DNA of 64,000 bases from Flavipsychrobacter sp. (GCA_016787265.1 JAEUVF010000012.1:124001-188000); one strand, 5' to 3'. Counted from the first letter of the stretch, positions 43,441 through 52,872 are shown. The notes: generated by a model not told the origin, from the letters alone. A program made the numbers and translations.

Positions 43441-45192
43441 ATGAAGCAACTAATATTTCCTATAGTAGTAATCGGTTCAGTGCTGCTGTCCGGTTGTTCA
43501 AAAGATTTCATGGAGCGCTATCCTACAGACCAGGTGGCTCCTCAGAATTTCTTCCGGTCTGAAAATGAATTCATCTCCTATACCAATGGTTTTTACCGGT
43601 ACCTTCCAGCCGCAGGTGATGTATATGGAGAAGGAGCAGATAATATCATCAAATCAACTGTGAATGCTGAAATAAGCGGCACCCGGATTGTACCAACAAC
43701 CGATAGCCGATGGTCCTGGGCGGAACTGAGAAATATTAATTTCCTGCTAAATAACCCAAGTGCACTCAATTATAAGGATCCGGCTGTGCGTGACCGTTAT
43801 TTTGGGCTTGCCAAATTCTTCCGGGCGGTTTTTTATTTTGAAAAAGTTAGATGGTACGGCGATGTTCCCTGGTATGGCAAAGTAATCGAAAACAATGATG
43901 TCGAAAGCCTGATGAAGGGCCGCGATTCAAGAGCACTGGTGATGGATTCCATTATGGCTGATCTGGATTTTGCCATTGAACATCTTCCGGCAGCCAGAAG
44001 CGTGGAGCGGGTTACAAGGTGGACTGCCCTGGCATTGAAATCTCGTATCGCGCTCTATGAGGGTACCTGGAGAAAATATCACACAGAATATAACCTGCCG
44101 GAAGCCGAACGTTTTCTCCAGCTTGCCGCGGATGCTTCGCTGACTTTTATCAATGAAAGCGGTTATACGATTTACAATAAAACCACAGGCCCGTCTGGCA
44201 AACCCTACCAGGATTTGTTTGCTTCTCTCAATGCGGATGATGTGATGGATGAAGTGATCCTGGCAAGAAGATATTCCAATGAATTGGCACTTCGCCATAA
44301 CCTGCAGTTTTATATAACTGCACGCACACAGGGTAAACCGGGATTGGAAAAAAGTCTGGTCAACAGTTACCTCATGGCAGATGGTACGCGCTTTACCGAT
44401 CGCCCGGGTTATGATACCCTGGAATTTTATGAAGAAGTGCAGAACCGTGATCCGAGGCTTGCACAAACCATTCGTACGCCGGGTTACACCCGGATCGGTC
44501 AAACCACTTCACTTGCTCCGGATTTTGAAGCAACAATGACCGGCTACCAGCCCATTAAATGGATGAATATCGTAGCGATGGATGGTAATAACCAGTCCTA
44601 TCATGATATGGTGTTGTTCCGTGCAGGAGAAGTGCTGCTAAATTATGCAGAAGCCAAGGCTGAATTGGGAACATTGTCGCAGGAGGATATTGATCGATCT
44701 ATCAAAAAACTACGCGACAGAGTTGGTATGCCAAACCTGGATATGATGACAGCCAATGCAAATCCGGATCCTTACCTGGCAGATGCTTATCGTAATGTAA
44801 GTGGTTCCAATAAAGGGGTAATTCTTGAAATAAGAAGAGAAAGAAGAATCGAACTTGTAATGGAAAACAATCTGCGTTGGGAAGATATCATGCGTTGGAA
44901 AGAGGGCCATCTGCTGATGCGTCCATTCCTCGGAATGTATTTTCCTGGTGCCGGACTCTATGATCTCAACCGCGACGGAAGAAACGATGTTGAAATTTAC
45001 AATGGATCAAAGCCACCGGCTACCGGCCCTTACCAGATTGCAACCAGCGATCTCACTAATCCGGGTGGAGGTAATATTTACACGAACCGGAATATCATAA
45101 AAACTTTCCGGGAAGACCGCGATTATTTATGGCCACTTCCCATCGAAGACCTGGAACTGAATAAAAACCTTCAACAAAATTCTAACTGGTAA
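43441..45192 (+). CDS. SusD/RagB family surface ligand-binding lipoprotein
   Basis: A 583-residue SusD-like lipoprotein that caps the SusC barrel and captures ligand. Signal with lipobox LLSGC, then FMERYPTDQVAPQNFF, the typical start, TPR-like helices (FFRAVFYFEKVRWYGDVPWYG) and the C-terminal SusD part with RERRIELVMENNLRWEDIMRWKEG and the closing DYLWPLPIEDLELNKNLQQN. ATG at 43441 chosen; an in-frame codon 33 bp earlier would precede the signal. Next to SusC; first EEP gene begins 2 bp after its stop. Confidence 0.95.
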   Translation: MKQLIFPIVVIGSVLLSGCSKDFMERYPTDQVAPQNFFRSENEFISYTNGFYRYLPAAGDVYGEGADNIIKSTVNAEISGTRIVPTTDSRWSWAELRNINFLLNNPSALNYKDPAVRDRYFGLAKFFRAVFYFEKVRWYGDVPWYGKVIENNDVESLMKGRDSRALVMDSIMADLDFAIEHLPAARSVERVTRWTALALKSRIALYEGTWRKYHTEYNLPEAERFLQLAADASLTFINESGYTIYNKTTGPSGKPYQDLFASLNADDVMDEVILARRYSNELALRHNLQFYITARTQGKPGLEKSLVNSYLMADGTRFTDRPGYDTLEFYEEVQNRDPRLAQTIRTPGYTRIGQTTSLAPDFEATMTGYQPIKWMNIVAMDGNNQSYHDMVLFRAGEVLLNYAEAKAELGTLSQEDIDRSIKKLRDRVGMPNLDMMTANANPDPYLADAYRNVSGSNKGVILEIRRERRIELVMENNLRWEDIMRWKEGHLLMRPFLGMYFPGAGLYDLNRDGRNDVEIYNGSKPPATGPYQIATSDLTNPGGGNIYTNRNIIKTFREDRDYLWPLPIEDLELNKNLQQNSNW

Positions 45193-45194
45193 TC

Positions 45195-46085
45195 ATGAAG
45201 CTGAATATAATATACAGATATAGTTTGTTTATAGCTGTACTGTTTGGAGCAGCAGCCTGTAACAAGGATCCCTATATGCCGAATAATCCACCTACTTATG
45301 TGGAACTCGTAAACAATGTAGCCGACTATGGAGCTAACAATGATGAACAACCGATTTTGAACAGGATAAAATTAATGAGTTATAATATTCACGCGGCGGT
45401 TCCTCCATCTACTCCGGGTACGGTAAACATGGATGCCATTGCAGCCGTAATCAAAAATGAACAGCCGGATATCGTATTGTTACAGGAAGTGGATAAGAAC
45501 ACCGGTCGGAATGGTTATAATAAGGACCAGGCAGCGGAACTGGGAAAGATGACAGCAATGAATGTGGCATTTTTCTCAGCTACTAATGTCGGACAGGGTT
45601 TTTATGGGGTAGCTATATTGAGTAAATATCCGCTGAGTAATATCCGCAAACAATTATTGCCAAAGGGAAATCCCTCTGAAGAGCAGCGGGTGGTTGGATT
45701 TGCCCAGGTTGATTTGCCCGGCAAGGATTCATTGGTGGCGATGGTTACCCACCTGCAGCATAACAGCGGGGAATCACGACTCCTTCAGGTGAAGGAACTT
45801 GCAACTGTTGCTGTCGGAATAAAATTACCGCTGGTGATGGGTGGGGATCTGAATGAACAACCAACTGCATCATCTTTTTTCTCTGTATTTGACAATACGT
45901 TTACCAGAACCTGTGTAACCGGTGTATGCCCGAATACATTTCCAGCTAACAATGCTACTTCCATCATAGACTACCTGGCCTACCGCCCGGCCGGAAAGTT
46001 TACGGTTTCATCTCATAAAGTAGTAATGGAAACGGTTGCATCTGATCATTTACCATTGGTAAGTGAATTAACCATTAACCGATAA
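45195..46085 (+). CDS. EEP-superfamily phosphodiesterase lipoprotein (first copy)
   Basis: A 296-residue lipoprotein (lipobox GAAAC) with an endonuclease/exonuclease/phosphatase domain. All catalytic signatures are present: Asn in SYNIHAAVPPS, Glu in LLQEVD, His in VTHLQHN, D-x-N in GGDLNEQP, Asp in IDYLAY and Asp-His in ASDHLPL. The superfamily cleaves phosphodiesters in DNA, RNA, sphingomyelin or inositol phosphates. Two bases after SusD, so part of the SusCD operon; located at the cell surface or periplasm by its lipid anchor. It resembles the EEP gene at 47707. Confidence 0.92.
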   Translation: MKLNIIYRYSLFIAVLFGAAACNKDPYMPNNPPTYVELVNNVADYGANNDEQPILNRIKLMSYNIHAAVPPSTPGTVNMDAIAAVIKNEQPDIVLLQEVDKNTGRNGYNKDQAAELGKMTAMNVAFFSATNVGQGFYGVAILSKYPLSNIRKQLLPKGNPSEEQRVVGFAQVDLPGKDSLVAMVTHLQHNSGESRLLQVKELATVAVGIKLPLVMGGDLNEQPTASSFFSVFDNTFTRTCVTGVCPNTFPANNATSIIDYLAYRPAGKFTVSSHKVVMETVASDHLPLVSELTINR

Positions 46086-46096
46086 AAACGACACTA

Positions 46097-47704
46097 ATGA
46101 AAATACTGTTTCGGTTTATTTGCCTGGCTGCACTGACAATACTGGTAGCCTGCAATAAGAACAATGATGACAAGATTGCCAGGCCAGTGATAACAATTGA
46201 AGAAAAATACACCAAACTGGATGGCCTGAACGCAGGTGAAGAATTATCAATACCGGTTACCGTTAGGGCAGAAGGGGGAGTAAAAAGACTGGCGTACTAC
46301 CTGATCACTAAAACTTCCAATGGAACGAGTTCCGGCAACGCCATCAACAATGACCCTTCCGGTATGCCTGTTGAATTGACGGATACAATCCGGTTTAAGG
46401 TGACGGAAAATTTTGTTGAGTTGGTAGTGATAGCATTTGATCGTTTTCACAACAATAGTGAAATTCATATCGCCACTGATAATATCCGATCCATCCCTAC
46501 CATTCGCTTCAAGGACAATATTGACCAGCGGGAGTCTGTATTTGAAGGAAAGAATCTGTTGATTGAAGGTACGGTTGAATCAGAATTTAACTTAGAATCC
46601 CTGGTGTATCAAACAATCATCAATGGGGAGACTTCTGCTGAAGCTGCAGTAGCAATTTCCAATCCCAATAACAATCCTTTTTCCATTCCTGTGAAAGTGC
46701 AGAAAGGACTAACTGCTGTGATTCTGAAAACAGTAAATGAGTATGATGCAGTAGTACGTGATACTTTCAAAATTGGCAGTGTCCAGGATGATGCAGTGGT
46801 GATCAGTCTGGCTTCTGGATCTCCTAAAATTGAAAAATTGTATACTACGGTAGATAATACCATCAGCGGTACCGTATTTTCAGGTACTTCAGTTACCCGG
46901 TTTTATTATGCTCTGAAGAAAAATGGAACCTATGGTCCCTCTCAGAATCTTACCATTGGAACACCAGCTGATGAATTCAGTTTCTCCTTTGATTTCCTGG
47001 GTGAAAAAGAAATCGAAGCAGTTAAAATTTATGGTGAAAATGAAGGGGGAAAGGTAGCGGATCTGGAATTTGAGGTGGGTGCAGTTTACAATCCGCTTAA
47101 AGTTTTTCGCAACATAGTGTTGACAACAGAGATTGGTCCTGGTAAAAAGAATTTCTTTGCCGCTTACCAGGAACCCTATGTGTTTGAAGCTGCAGAATCA
47201 GCTCCTTTTGATGAGGTAATCGACCTCGGATTTTTTAAATATACCGCTACCAGCAATAATATCATGCCGCCTGCAGTATTTGCGGCAGGTACCAATTATG
47301 CAAATGCTCTTGCTCCCTATATGCTGGGTTGGGACAAAGCTCCCTATACATTGGTTACTGCAAACAGAGCCAGTGTTAATACCGTTTCATTTGACACACT
47401 CGACTGGGATACTCAACTGATGGAACATGTTGCTAATAAGGTGGCTGCTTCCAGGGCAGCAGGGGGAGAGGCCTATAATATTTACGAGACAAATCGTCGC
47501 ACGAATAATGTATTCAATGTGGGACAAGGTTTTTATATTGGATGGGGACGTTGGGATCCGATATATAATTTCTCATTCGGAATTGTTTTGGTGAAGGAGT
47601 ATGTAGTCAATGGCGATTATGCAACCATCACCCTTGATATAAAAGTTCCGGAAGAAAATCAGCGATTAAAATACAATCCACTATCATTGTTTAATTATCC
47701 ATAA
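46097..47704 (+). CDS. Hypothetical lipoprotein of the SusCD locus (SusE/F-position)
   Basis: A 535-residue lipoprotein (lipobox ILVAC) made of beta-rich, Ig-like segments: about 30-130, 135-230 and 240-330, then a longer C-terminal domain with RWDPIYNFSFGIVLV and VPEENQRLKYNPLSLF. No catalytic motif was recognised. By position it may be a surface binding protein for the ligand, as SusE/SusF are in starch use, but sequence similarity to those is not apparent. Between two EEP genes, 11 bp after the first and 2 bp before the second. Confidence 0.75.
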   Translation: MKILFRFICLAALTILVACNKNNDDKIARPVITIEEKYTKLDGLNAGEELSIPVTVRAEGGVKRLAYYLITKTSNGTSSGNAINNDPSGMPVELTDTIRFKVTENFVELVVIAFDRFHNNSEIHIATDNIRSIPTIRFKDNIDQRESVFEGKNLLIEGTVESEFNLESLVYQTIINGETSAEAAVAISNPNNNPFSIPVKVQKGLTAVILKTVNEYDAVVRDTFKIGSVQDDAVVISLASGSPKIEKLYTTVDNTISGTVFSGTSVTRFYYALKKNGTYGPSQNLTIGTPADEFSFSFDFLGEKEIEAVKIYGENEGGKVADLEFEVGAVYNPLKVFRNIVLTTEIGPGKKNFFAAYQEPYVFEAAESAPFDEVIDLGFFKYTATSNNIMPPAVFAAGTNYANALAPYMLGWDKAPYTLVTANRASVNTVSFDTLDWDTQLMEHVANKVAASRAAGGEAYNIYETNRRTNNVFNVGQGFYIGWGRWDPIYNFSFGIVLVKEYVVNGDYATITLDIKVPEENQRLKYNPLSLFNYP

Positions 47705-47706
47705 GC

Positions 47707-48513
47707 ATGAAGCTGTATATAAAAATTTTGTTGCTCGGTAGCTGTCTGCTGACGGCCTGCAAAGCTGTGAAGCAGCCGGCATCCGGCTCTACAGAACAAT
47801 TGGTGGTGTTGAGTTATAATATTCATCATGCCAATCCGCCCAGCCGGCCTGCTGGTTATATTGATTTGGATACCATTGCTGCAACAATCCGTTCCTCCGG
47901 TGCAGAACTTGTTGCCATTCAGGAGTTGGACAGTGTGACAAACCGAAGTAACCGGGAATTCCAGTTGAAATTGCTGGCTGAAAAACTGGGCATGCAATAC
48001 CGGTTTGAACGTACGATACCATATGGTGGAGGTGCTTATGGGATTGGAATCTTATCTCGATACCCGATCGGTGAAACAATGTCCTATTCATTACCGAATG
48101 TTGAAGGTGTAGTAACCGAGCCCCGAAAAATGTTACTGGCTAAGATTGATATAAATGGCAGGACCGTGATTTTTGGCTGCACGCATTTTGATTTCAAAAG
48201 TGCTGAAGTAAAAATGGCACAGGCCGGGGCGATGCTTGGCAATCTGCAGAAGTATAGTGCCTATCCAATTATTATTGCAGGAGATTTTAATGCCACACCG
48301 GAAGATCCTGCCATGCGGTTAATTGAAACAAGCCTGGCTTCCAGTGGAAAGCCAACCGATTATACCATTCCCGTGCTGGAACCCCGCAAGAAAATTGACT
48401 ATATCTTCTTCGACAGCAAGCGTTTTCAACTGGTTTCGGACAGCGTGTTGCGATCACATTCCTATGGCTCTGATCACCTCCCGATCAGCGCCACCTTCCA
48501 CCTGATCCGATAA
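47707..48513 (+). CDS. EEP-superfamily phosphodiesterase lipoprotein (second copy)
   Basis: A 268-residue lipoprotein (lipobox LLTAC) with the same EEP domain: SYNIHHANPPS, VAIQELD, CTHFDF, AGDFNATPED, KIDYIFF and GSDHLPISAT. The opening SYNIHxAxPPS is shared with the copy at 45195, so the two arose by duplication. Last gene of the SusCD operon. Having two surface phosphodiesterases implies attack at two bonds of the same substrate or two forms of it. Substrate unknown. Confidence 0.92.
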   Translation: MKLYIKILLLGSCLLTACKAVKQPASGSTEQLVVLSYNIHHANPPSRPAGYIDLDTIAATIRSSGAELVAIQELDSVTNRSNREFQLKLLAEKLGMQYRFERTIPYGGGAYGIGILSRYPIGETMSYSLPNVEGVVTEPRKMLLAKIDINGRTVIFGCTHFDFKSAEVKMAQAGAMLGNLQKYSAYPIIIAGDFNATPEDPAMRLIETSLASSGKPTDYTIPVLEPRKKIDYIFFDSKRFQLVSDSVLRSHSYGSDHLPISATFHLIR

Positions 48514-48586
48514 CCCTTTCCTCCTTTTGCCCTTTCTTCCATTGCCCCATCTTCCATTCCTCCCTTCTCCCTTGTCTCCCCTTCCA
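48514..48586. repeat. Pyrimidine-rich tract leading to dinB
   Basis: Nearly all C and T on the plus strand, made of imperfect units like CTTCCATTCC, CTCCCTTCTCC and CTTGTCTCCC. It ends at the -7 box of dinB. Similar tracts precede rlmN and the thiolase gene and follow rlmN. Confidence 0.75.
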
Positions 48587-48594
48587 TATCTTTG
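48587..48594 (+). promoter_or_regulatory. Candidate -7 box (TATCTTTG) of dinB
   Basis: TATCTTTG, exact TAnnTTTG, 4 nt (CTCC) before the ATG at 48599. TTG at 48572-48574 is only 12 bp upstream. Leaderless mRNA predicted. Confidence 0.5.
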
Positions 48595-48598
48595 CTCC

Positions 48599-49759
48599 AT
48601 GTCAGCACCCATCCGTCGAATCGCGCATTTTGACCTGGATGCATTTTTTGTATCTGTGGAATGTTTGCTTAACCCGGCATTAAAGGGAATCCCCCTGGTT
48701 GTTGGTGGCAGGGGCGACCGCTCAGTGGTTGCTGCCTGTAGTTATGAGGCACGCAAATATGGAATTCACTCTGCCATGCCTATGCGAAAAGCAGAACAGC
48801 TTTGCCCAAACCTCACTATCGTAAATGGAACCAGGGGAGAATACAGTCGCTATTCAAGGATTGTTACGGATATTATCAGCGAAGCGGCCCCCGTATTTGA
48901 AAAAGCCTCCATCGATGAGTTCTACATTGATCTTACTGGAATGGACCGGTTTTTCAATCCGCTTCAATGGACCCTGGAGCTGCGCAAGAAAATAACAGAT
49001 ACCACCGGACTTCCTATTTCATTCGGACTGGCTCCTAATAAAATGCTGGCCAAAATGGCTACCAATGCCGCCAAGCCTAATGGCTGGAAAAAACTGGAGC
49101 CTGAAGAAGTCCAGGCATTCCTCGACCCCATGCGGGTAGACGCCATTCCCGGTGTGGGAGATCAGACTTTCAGAACCCTGCTACAATTGGGAATAGAATC
49201 CATCCAGGAACTTCGAAATGCCAACCTGCAACTGCTCCGGAAATACCTGGGTAAACATGGGGCCGATCTCTGGCAAAAAGCACAGGGTATACATACCAGC
49301 GAAGTGGCTCCCTGGCAGGAAGCAAAATCCATCTCTACTGAAACAACCTATGATCAGGATGTGCTTGATCCGGCTTTCCTCAGGCAGGAACTGATTCGCA
49401 TGGCAGAAAAACTGGGCTTCGAACTTCGGCAGGATAACAAAATCGCCGGATGCCTGACTGTCAAAATACGCTATCCCGATTTTGAAACAACTTCCCGGCA
49501 AGCCAGCATGGATTATACCTTCTACGATGATGAACTGATCCGGCAGGCCAATTCCCTTTTTGATATCCTGTACCGGAAAGGGCACCCGGTCCGACTGCTG
49601 GGCGTGCGTGTCAGTGAACTGACGGAAGAAGCCCGCCAGACCAATCTTTTCCAGGATACCCAGCGAAAATCAGAGCTCTATAAAGCCATCGATGCGGTTA
49701 AAAACAAATTCGGAAAATCTGCTCTCTTTAAAGCCGGGAGCATAAAAAATAACAATTAA
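48599..49759 (+). CDS. dinB: DNA polymerase IV (Y family)
   Basis: A 386-residue translesion polymerase. Palm motifs: FDLDAFFVSVE and the SIDEFYIDLT acidic pair; YEARKYGIHSAMPMRKA in fingers; thumb helix-hairpin-helix VDAIPGVG; little finger from about 240. The ATG at 48599 fits the family; the in-frame extension to 48527 is the pyrimidine tract. A beta-clamp binding motif is likely at the C-terminal end (QTNLFQDTQRK). No LexA box was recognised upstream. Unrelated in function to the preceding SusCD operon. Confidence 0.95.
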   Translation: MSAPIRRIAHFDLDAFFVSVECLLNPALKGIPLVVGGRGDRSVVAACSYEARKYGIHSAMPMRKAEQLCPNLTIVNGTRGEYSRYSRIVTDIISEAAPVFEKASIDEFYIDLTGMDRFFNPLQWTLELRKKITDTTGLPISFGLAPNKMLAKMATNAAKPNGWKKLEPEEVQAFLDPMRVDAIPGVGDQTFRTLLQLGIESIQELRNANLQLLRKYLGKHGADLWQKAQGIHTSEVAPWQEAKSISTETTYDQDVLDPAFLRQELIRMAEKLGFELRQDNKIAGCLTVKIRYPDFETTSRQASMDYTFYDDELIRQANSLFDILYRKGHPVRLLGVRVSELTEEARQTNLFQDTQRKSELYKAIDAVKNKFGKSALFKAGSIKNNN

Positions 49760-49790
49760 TTCCTACAAGTCTTGTAGGAATTTATTATTT
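49759..49790 (+). terminator. Intrinsic terminator of dinB
   Basis: Arms ATTCCTACAAG and CTTGTAGGAAT with one central base, followed by TTATTATTTT. The left arm begins on the last base of the dinB stop codon. Confidence 0.75.
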
Positions 49791-49822
49791 TAGCCTTCCT
49801 TTGAACCTTTAAATATCAAAAT

Positions 49823-50461
49823 ATGAGTCTACGTTTAGGCGATACGGCGCCCAATTTCAAAGCCGTAACCACAGAAGGTGAAATCGATTTTCATGAGTAC
49901 CTGGGTAATAGCTGGGGGGTATTGTTTTCCCACCCTGCAGATTATACACCCGTATGTACCACCGAACTGGGTAAGACTGCCTTGCTGAAGCAGGAATTTG
50001 AAAAACGTGGGGTAAAAGTGCTGGCTGTAAGTGTGGATCCGCTGGATAAACACCTCGGCTGGCGCAATGATATCAATGAAACACAGCATTGCACGGTGGA
50101 TTTCCCCATCATCGCAGATGAAAATAAAGAAGTAGCTAACCTGTATGGAATGATCCATCCGAATGCTTCTGAAACCTTTACGGTTCGTTCCCTGTTCATT
50201 ATTGGCCCGGATAAAAAAGTAAAACTCATGATTACCTACCCGGCTTCAACCGGACGTAATTTCTATGAGGTATTACGCGTGATTGATTCCCTGCAGCTGA
50301 CGGCTAATTACAGTGTGGCAACACCTGCCGACTGGAAAAGCGGTGAAGATGTAATTGTTGTGCCTGCAGTTAGTACAGAAGATGCGATCAAAAAATTCCC
50401 GAAAGGGGTGAAAGTGGTGAAGCCTTATCTACGCTATACACCACAACCCAATAAGGATTAA
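49823..50461 (+). CDS. Peroxiredoxin, Prx6 (1-Cys) type
   Basis: A 212-residue peroxidase. Catalytic motif HPADYTPVCTTE (peroxidatic Cys about residue 44), then DPLDKHLGWRNDI and the long C-terminal domain (DWKSGEDVIVVPAVS and KPYLRYTPQP) typical of Prx6. A second Cys in TQHCTVDF is not in the position of a resolving Cys. Cytoplasmic, removes hydrogen peroxide and alkyl peroxides. Flanked by terminators on both sides, so monocistronic. No OxyR site was recognised. Confidence 0.93.
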   Translation: MSLRLGDTAPNFKAVTTEGEIDFHEYLGNSWGVLFSHPADYTPVCTTELGKTALLKQEFEKRGVKVLAVSVDPLDKHLGWRNDINETQHCTVDFPIIADENKEVANLYGMIHPNASETFTVRSLFIIGPDKKVKLMITYPASTGRNFYEVLRVIDSLQLTANYSVATPADWKSGEDVIVVPAVSTEDAIKKFPKGVKVVKPYLRYTPQPNKD

Positions 50462-50497
50462 TTGTTTTTTATAGTTGTGGAATCCGGTCCGCTGTTT

Positions 50498-50533
50498 AAA
50501 AAAGGGTAGTATATTCATGTACTATCCTTTTTT
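50498..50533 (+). terminator. Terminator of the peroxiredoxin gene, abutting the next start codon
   Basis: Arms AAAAAAGGGTAGTA and TACTATCCTTTTTT (14 bp with one G-T pair) and an 8-nt loop. The right arm ends 2 nt before the ATG at 50536 of the amidohydrolase gene. Confidence 0.75.
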
Positions 50534-50535
50534 AT

Positions 50536-51816
50536 ATGCGATTACTCAGCTTATTTGCCATCAGCCTCTTCTGTTCCATTGCCGCCTTTGCGCAAAAGAC
50601 CCTCTTGCACTGCGGACAATTGATTGATGTGAAATCAGGTAAAATACTGTCGGGCATGACAGTTACAATTGAAAAAAATAAAATTACGGATGTCCGTAAC
50701 GGTTACCTACAGCCGAATAAGGGAGATGAAGTAATCGACCTGAAGAATAAAACGGTGATGCCCGGACTCATTGATATGCATGTACACCTGGAGTCTGAAA
50801 CCCGTAAAGGAAATGTTGCGGATCGCTTTATACTTAATCCAGCTGATATTGCATTTGAGTCGTTGCGCTATGCCAAATCAACATTACAGGCTGGTTTCAC
50901 TACCGTGCGGGACCTGGGTGGATCCGGTGTGAATGTTGCTTTAAGAAATGCCATCGCAAAAGGACAGGTAGAAGGACCAAGAGTATACACTGCAGGTAAA
51001 TCCATCGCCACCACAGGCGGACATGCAGATCCAACCAATGGTTATCGCAAGGAGCTGATGGGAGATCCCGGACCCAGGGAAGGAGTTATTAATAGTCCTG
51101 CAGATGCCTACCAGGCAGTGAGACAACGCTATAAAGATGGATCTGATGTTACCAAAATCACTGCCACCGGTGGTGTTCTCAGCCAGGCAAAAGATGGTGC
51201 CAATGCACAGTTTACGATCGAAGAAGTGAAAGCGATTGTAGCCGCAGCAAAGGACTATGGTTACAAAGTTGCTGCACATGCCCATGGAGCTGAAGGCATC
51301 AAAAGAGCCATTATCGGTGGTGTCAATTCCATTGAACACGGCACTTTTATGGATGATGAAGCCATTCAACTCATGAAGCAAATGGGCACCTGGTATGTTC
51401 CAACCATCACAGCAGGTAAATCAGTTGCCGACAGTGCCAGGATCCCAGGATATTATACCGATATCGTTACTCCCAAAGCATTGGCAACCGGACCACAAAT
51501 TCAGTCCACTTTTGCGAAAGCATACAAAGCCGGTGTGAAAATTGCATTTGGTACCGATGCGGGTGTATTTGCTCATGGTAAAAACTGGATGGAATTTGTG
51601 TACATGACAGAGGCCGGCATGCCGGCAATAGAAGCGATTCAATCAGCTACCATCAAAGCAGCGGAATTGCTGGGAGCTTCAGACCAACTGGGTGTTATCG
51701 AAACTGGTAAACTGGCCGACATCATAGCTGTTGATGGCGATCCAACAAAAGATATCAATGCCATGGGCAGAGTGCAGTTTGTAATGAAGGACGGAAAAAT
51801 TTTCAGAAGAAACTAA
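50536..51816 (+). CDS. Exported metal-dependent amidohydrolase
   Basis: A 426-residue enzyme with a signal peptide (about 1-20, cleaved after AFA). Metal site residues: DMHVHLES, KITATGGVLSQ (Lys), AAHAHG, SIEHGTFMDD and FGTDAGVFAHG. Closest in plan to imidazolonepropionase-like and Xaa-Pro dipeptidase-type amidohydrolases that cleave cyclic amides or dipeptides in the periplasm; the substrate is open. A terminator hairpin covers its leader. The membrane EEP gene begins 3 bp after its stop, suggesting an operon. Confidence 0.9.
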   Translation: MRLLSLFAISLFCSIAAFAQKTLLHCGQLIDVKSGKILSGMTVTIEKNKITDVRNGYLQPNKGDEVIDLKNKTVMPGLIDMHVHLESETRKGNVADRFILNPADIAFESLRYAKSTLQAGFTTVRDLGGSGVNVALRNAIAKGQVEGPRVYTAGKSIATTGGHADPTNGYRKELMGDPGPREGVINSPADAYQAVRQRYKDGSDVTKITATGGVLSQAKDGANAQFTIEEVKAIVAAAKDYGYKVAAHAHGAEGIKRAIIGGVNSIEHGTFMDDEAIQLMKQMGTWYVPTITAGKSVADSARIPGYYTDIVTPKALATGPQIQSTFAKAYKAGVKIAFGTDAGVFAHGKNWMEFVYMTEAGMPAIEAIQSATIKAAELLGASDQLGVIETGKLADIIAVDGDPTKDINAMGRVQFVMKDGKIFRRN

Positions 51817-51819
51817 GAA

Positions 51820-52872
51820 ATGACGGTACTGTTAATCTTATCCTGGTTCATGATCCTTACGGTGGTATTACCGTTTGTGAAAAATGATTACTGGGTTTTT
51901 CGAATTTGTGAATATCCCCGATTTCAAAAGCTGATTATTTGCAGCATCCTCCTGGTGATATGGGTTATACTGGGTGATTATGGGCAGTTGTTTCAGCACA
52001 TCACATTTATTTTGTTGCTCTTGTCTGTGGCTTACCTGCTATTCCTCGTCTGGCCTTATTTACCACTGGCAAAACAGGAAGTAAAAACAGTAAAACTTGC
52101 AGATACAGATAACCAGCTTGGTATGTACACCTGCAATGTGCTGCAGGATAATAGAAATTTTTCAAGACTGATAAACCAGGTTAAACAAGTCAATCCCGAT
52201 CTTATTTTTTTATTGGAAACGGATGCTGCCTGGGAAACTGCAATAGATGCCGCTTTTGGTCATGACTATCCGAACCAGCTGAGGAAGCCCTTGCCCAATA
52301 CCTATGGTTTACTGTTGTACAGCCGCCTGACTTTTAAAGTGGCAAAAATTCAATTCCTGGTAGAAGAAGATGTGCCCTCAGTACAGGTACAATTAATTCT
52401 TCCTTCCGGTCATCCTGTTACCATCTGGGGATTACATCCCAAACCTCCCGTACCGGGTGAAGATGACCGGTCTACGGCGAAAGACAAGGAGCTTATGAAA
52501 GTAGCGCTCAAAGTGAAGGAAGCCAATCATTCCACCATCGTTATGGGTGATCTGAATGATGTTGCATGGAGTTATGTTACTGATCTGTTCCGGAAAACAA
52601 GCGGCCTCCTCGATCCCCGCCGTGGGCGTGGATTTTACAGCACTTTTTCTGCTAACTATTGGTTCATGCGATTTCCATTGGATTATATTTTTAGTTCTGC
52701 AGATTTTGGCCTGGTACATATGAGACGGATGCCGCATATGGGGTCGGATCATTTCCCCATGTTTGTTAAACTCCAATACCAGCCCGCGCTGGAACATATT
52801 CATGAAAAACCTGTTGCAAGTCCGGAAGAAAAAGCAGAAGCCAAAGAGAAGGCAACAAGCGCAATCGATTGA
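51820..52872 (+). CDS. Membrane-anchored EEP-superfamily hydrolase
   Basis: A 350-residue protein: three membrane helices (about 3-20, 38-55, 62-82), then an EEP domain with MYTCNVLQDNR, FLLETD, GLHPKPP, MGDLNDVAW, PLDYIF and GSDHFPMFV, so catalytic residues are complete though the opening is MYTCN, not SYNIH. The domain would face the periplasm. A Glu/Ala/Lys-rich tail ends it. It follows the amidohydrolase by 3 bp. Third EEP gene in 7.7 kb, but it belongs to a different branch from the SusCD-linked pair. Confidence 0.9.
   Translation: MTVLLILSWFMILTVVLPFVKNDYWVFRICEYPRFQKLIICSILLVIWVILGDYGQLFQHITFILLLLSVAYLLFLVWPYLPLAKQEVKTVKLADTDNQLGMYTCNVLQDNRNFSRLINQVKQVNPDLIFLLETDAAWETAIDAAFGHDYPNQLRKPLPNTYGLLLYSRLTFKVAKIQFLVEEDVPSVQVQLILPSGHPVTIWGLHPKPPVPGEDDRSTAKDKELMKVALKVKEANHSTIVMGDLNDVAWSYVTDLFRKTSGLLDPRRGRGFYSTFSANYWFMRFPLDYIFSSADFGLVHMRRMPHMGSDHFPMFVKLQYQPALEHIHEKPVASPEEKAEAKEKATSAID

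Noticed and set aside
48527..48598. N-terminal extension of DNA polymerase IV (Pro/Leu-rich)
   Set aside because: It is the translated pyrimidine tract, and the promoter box lies within it.
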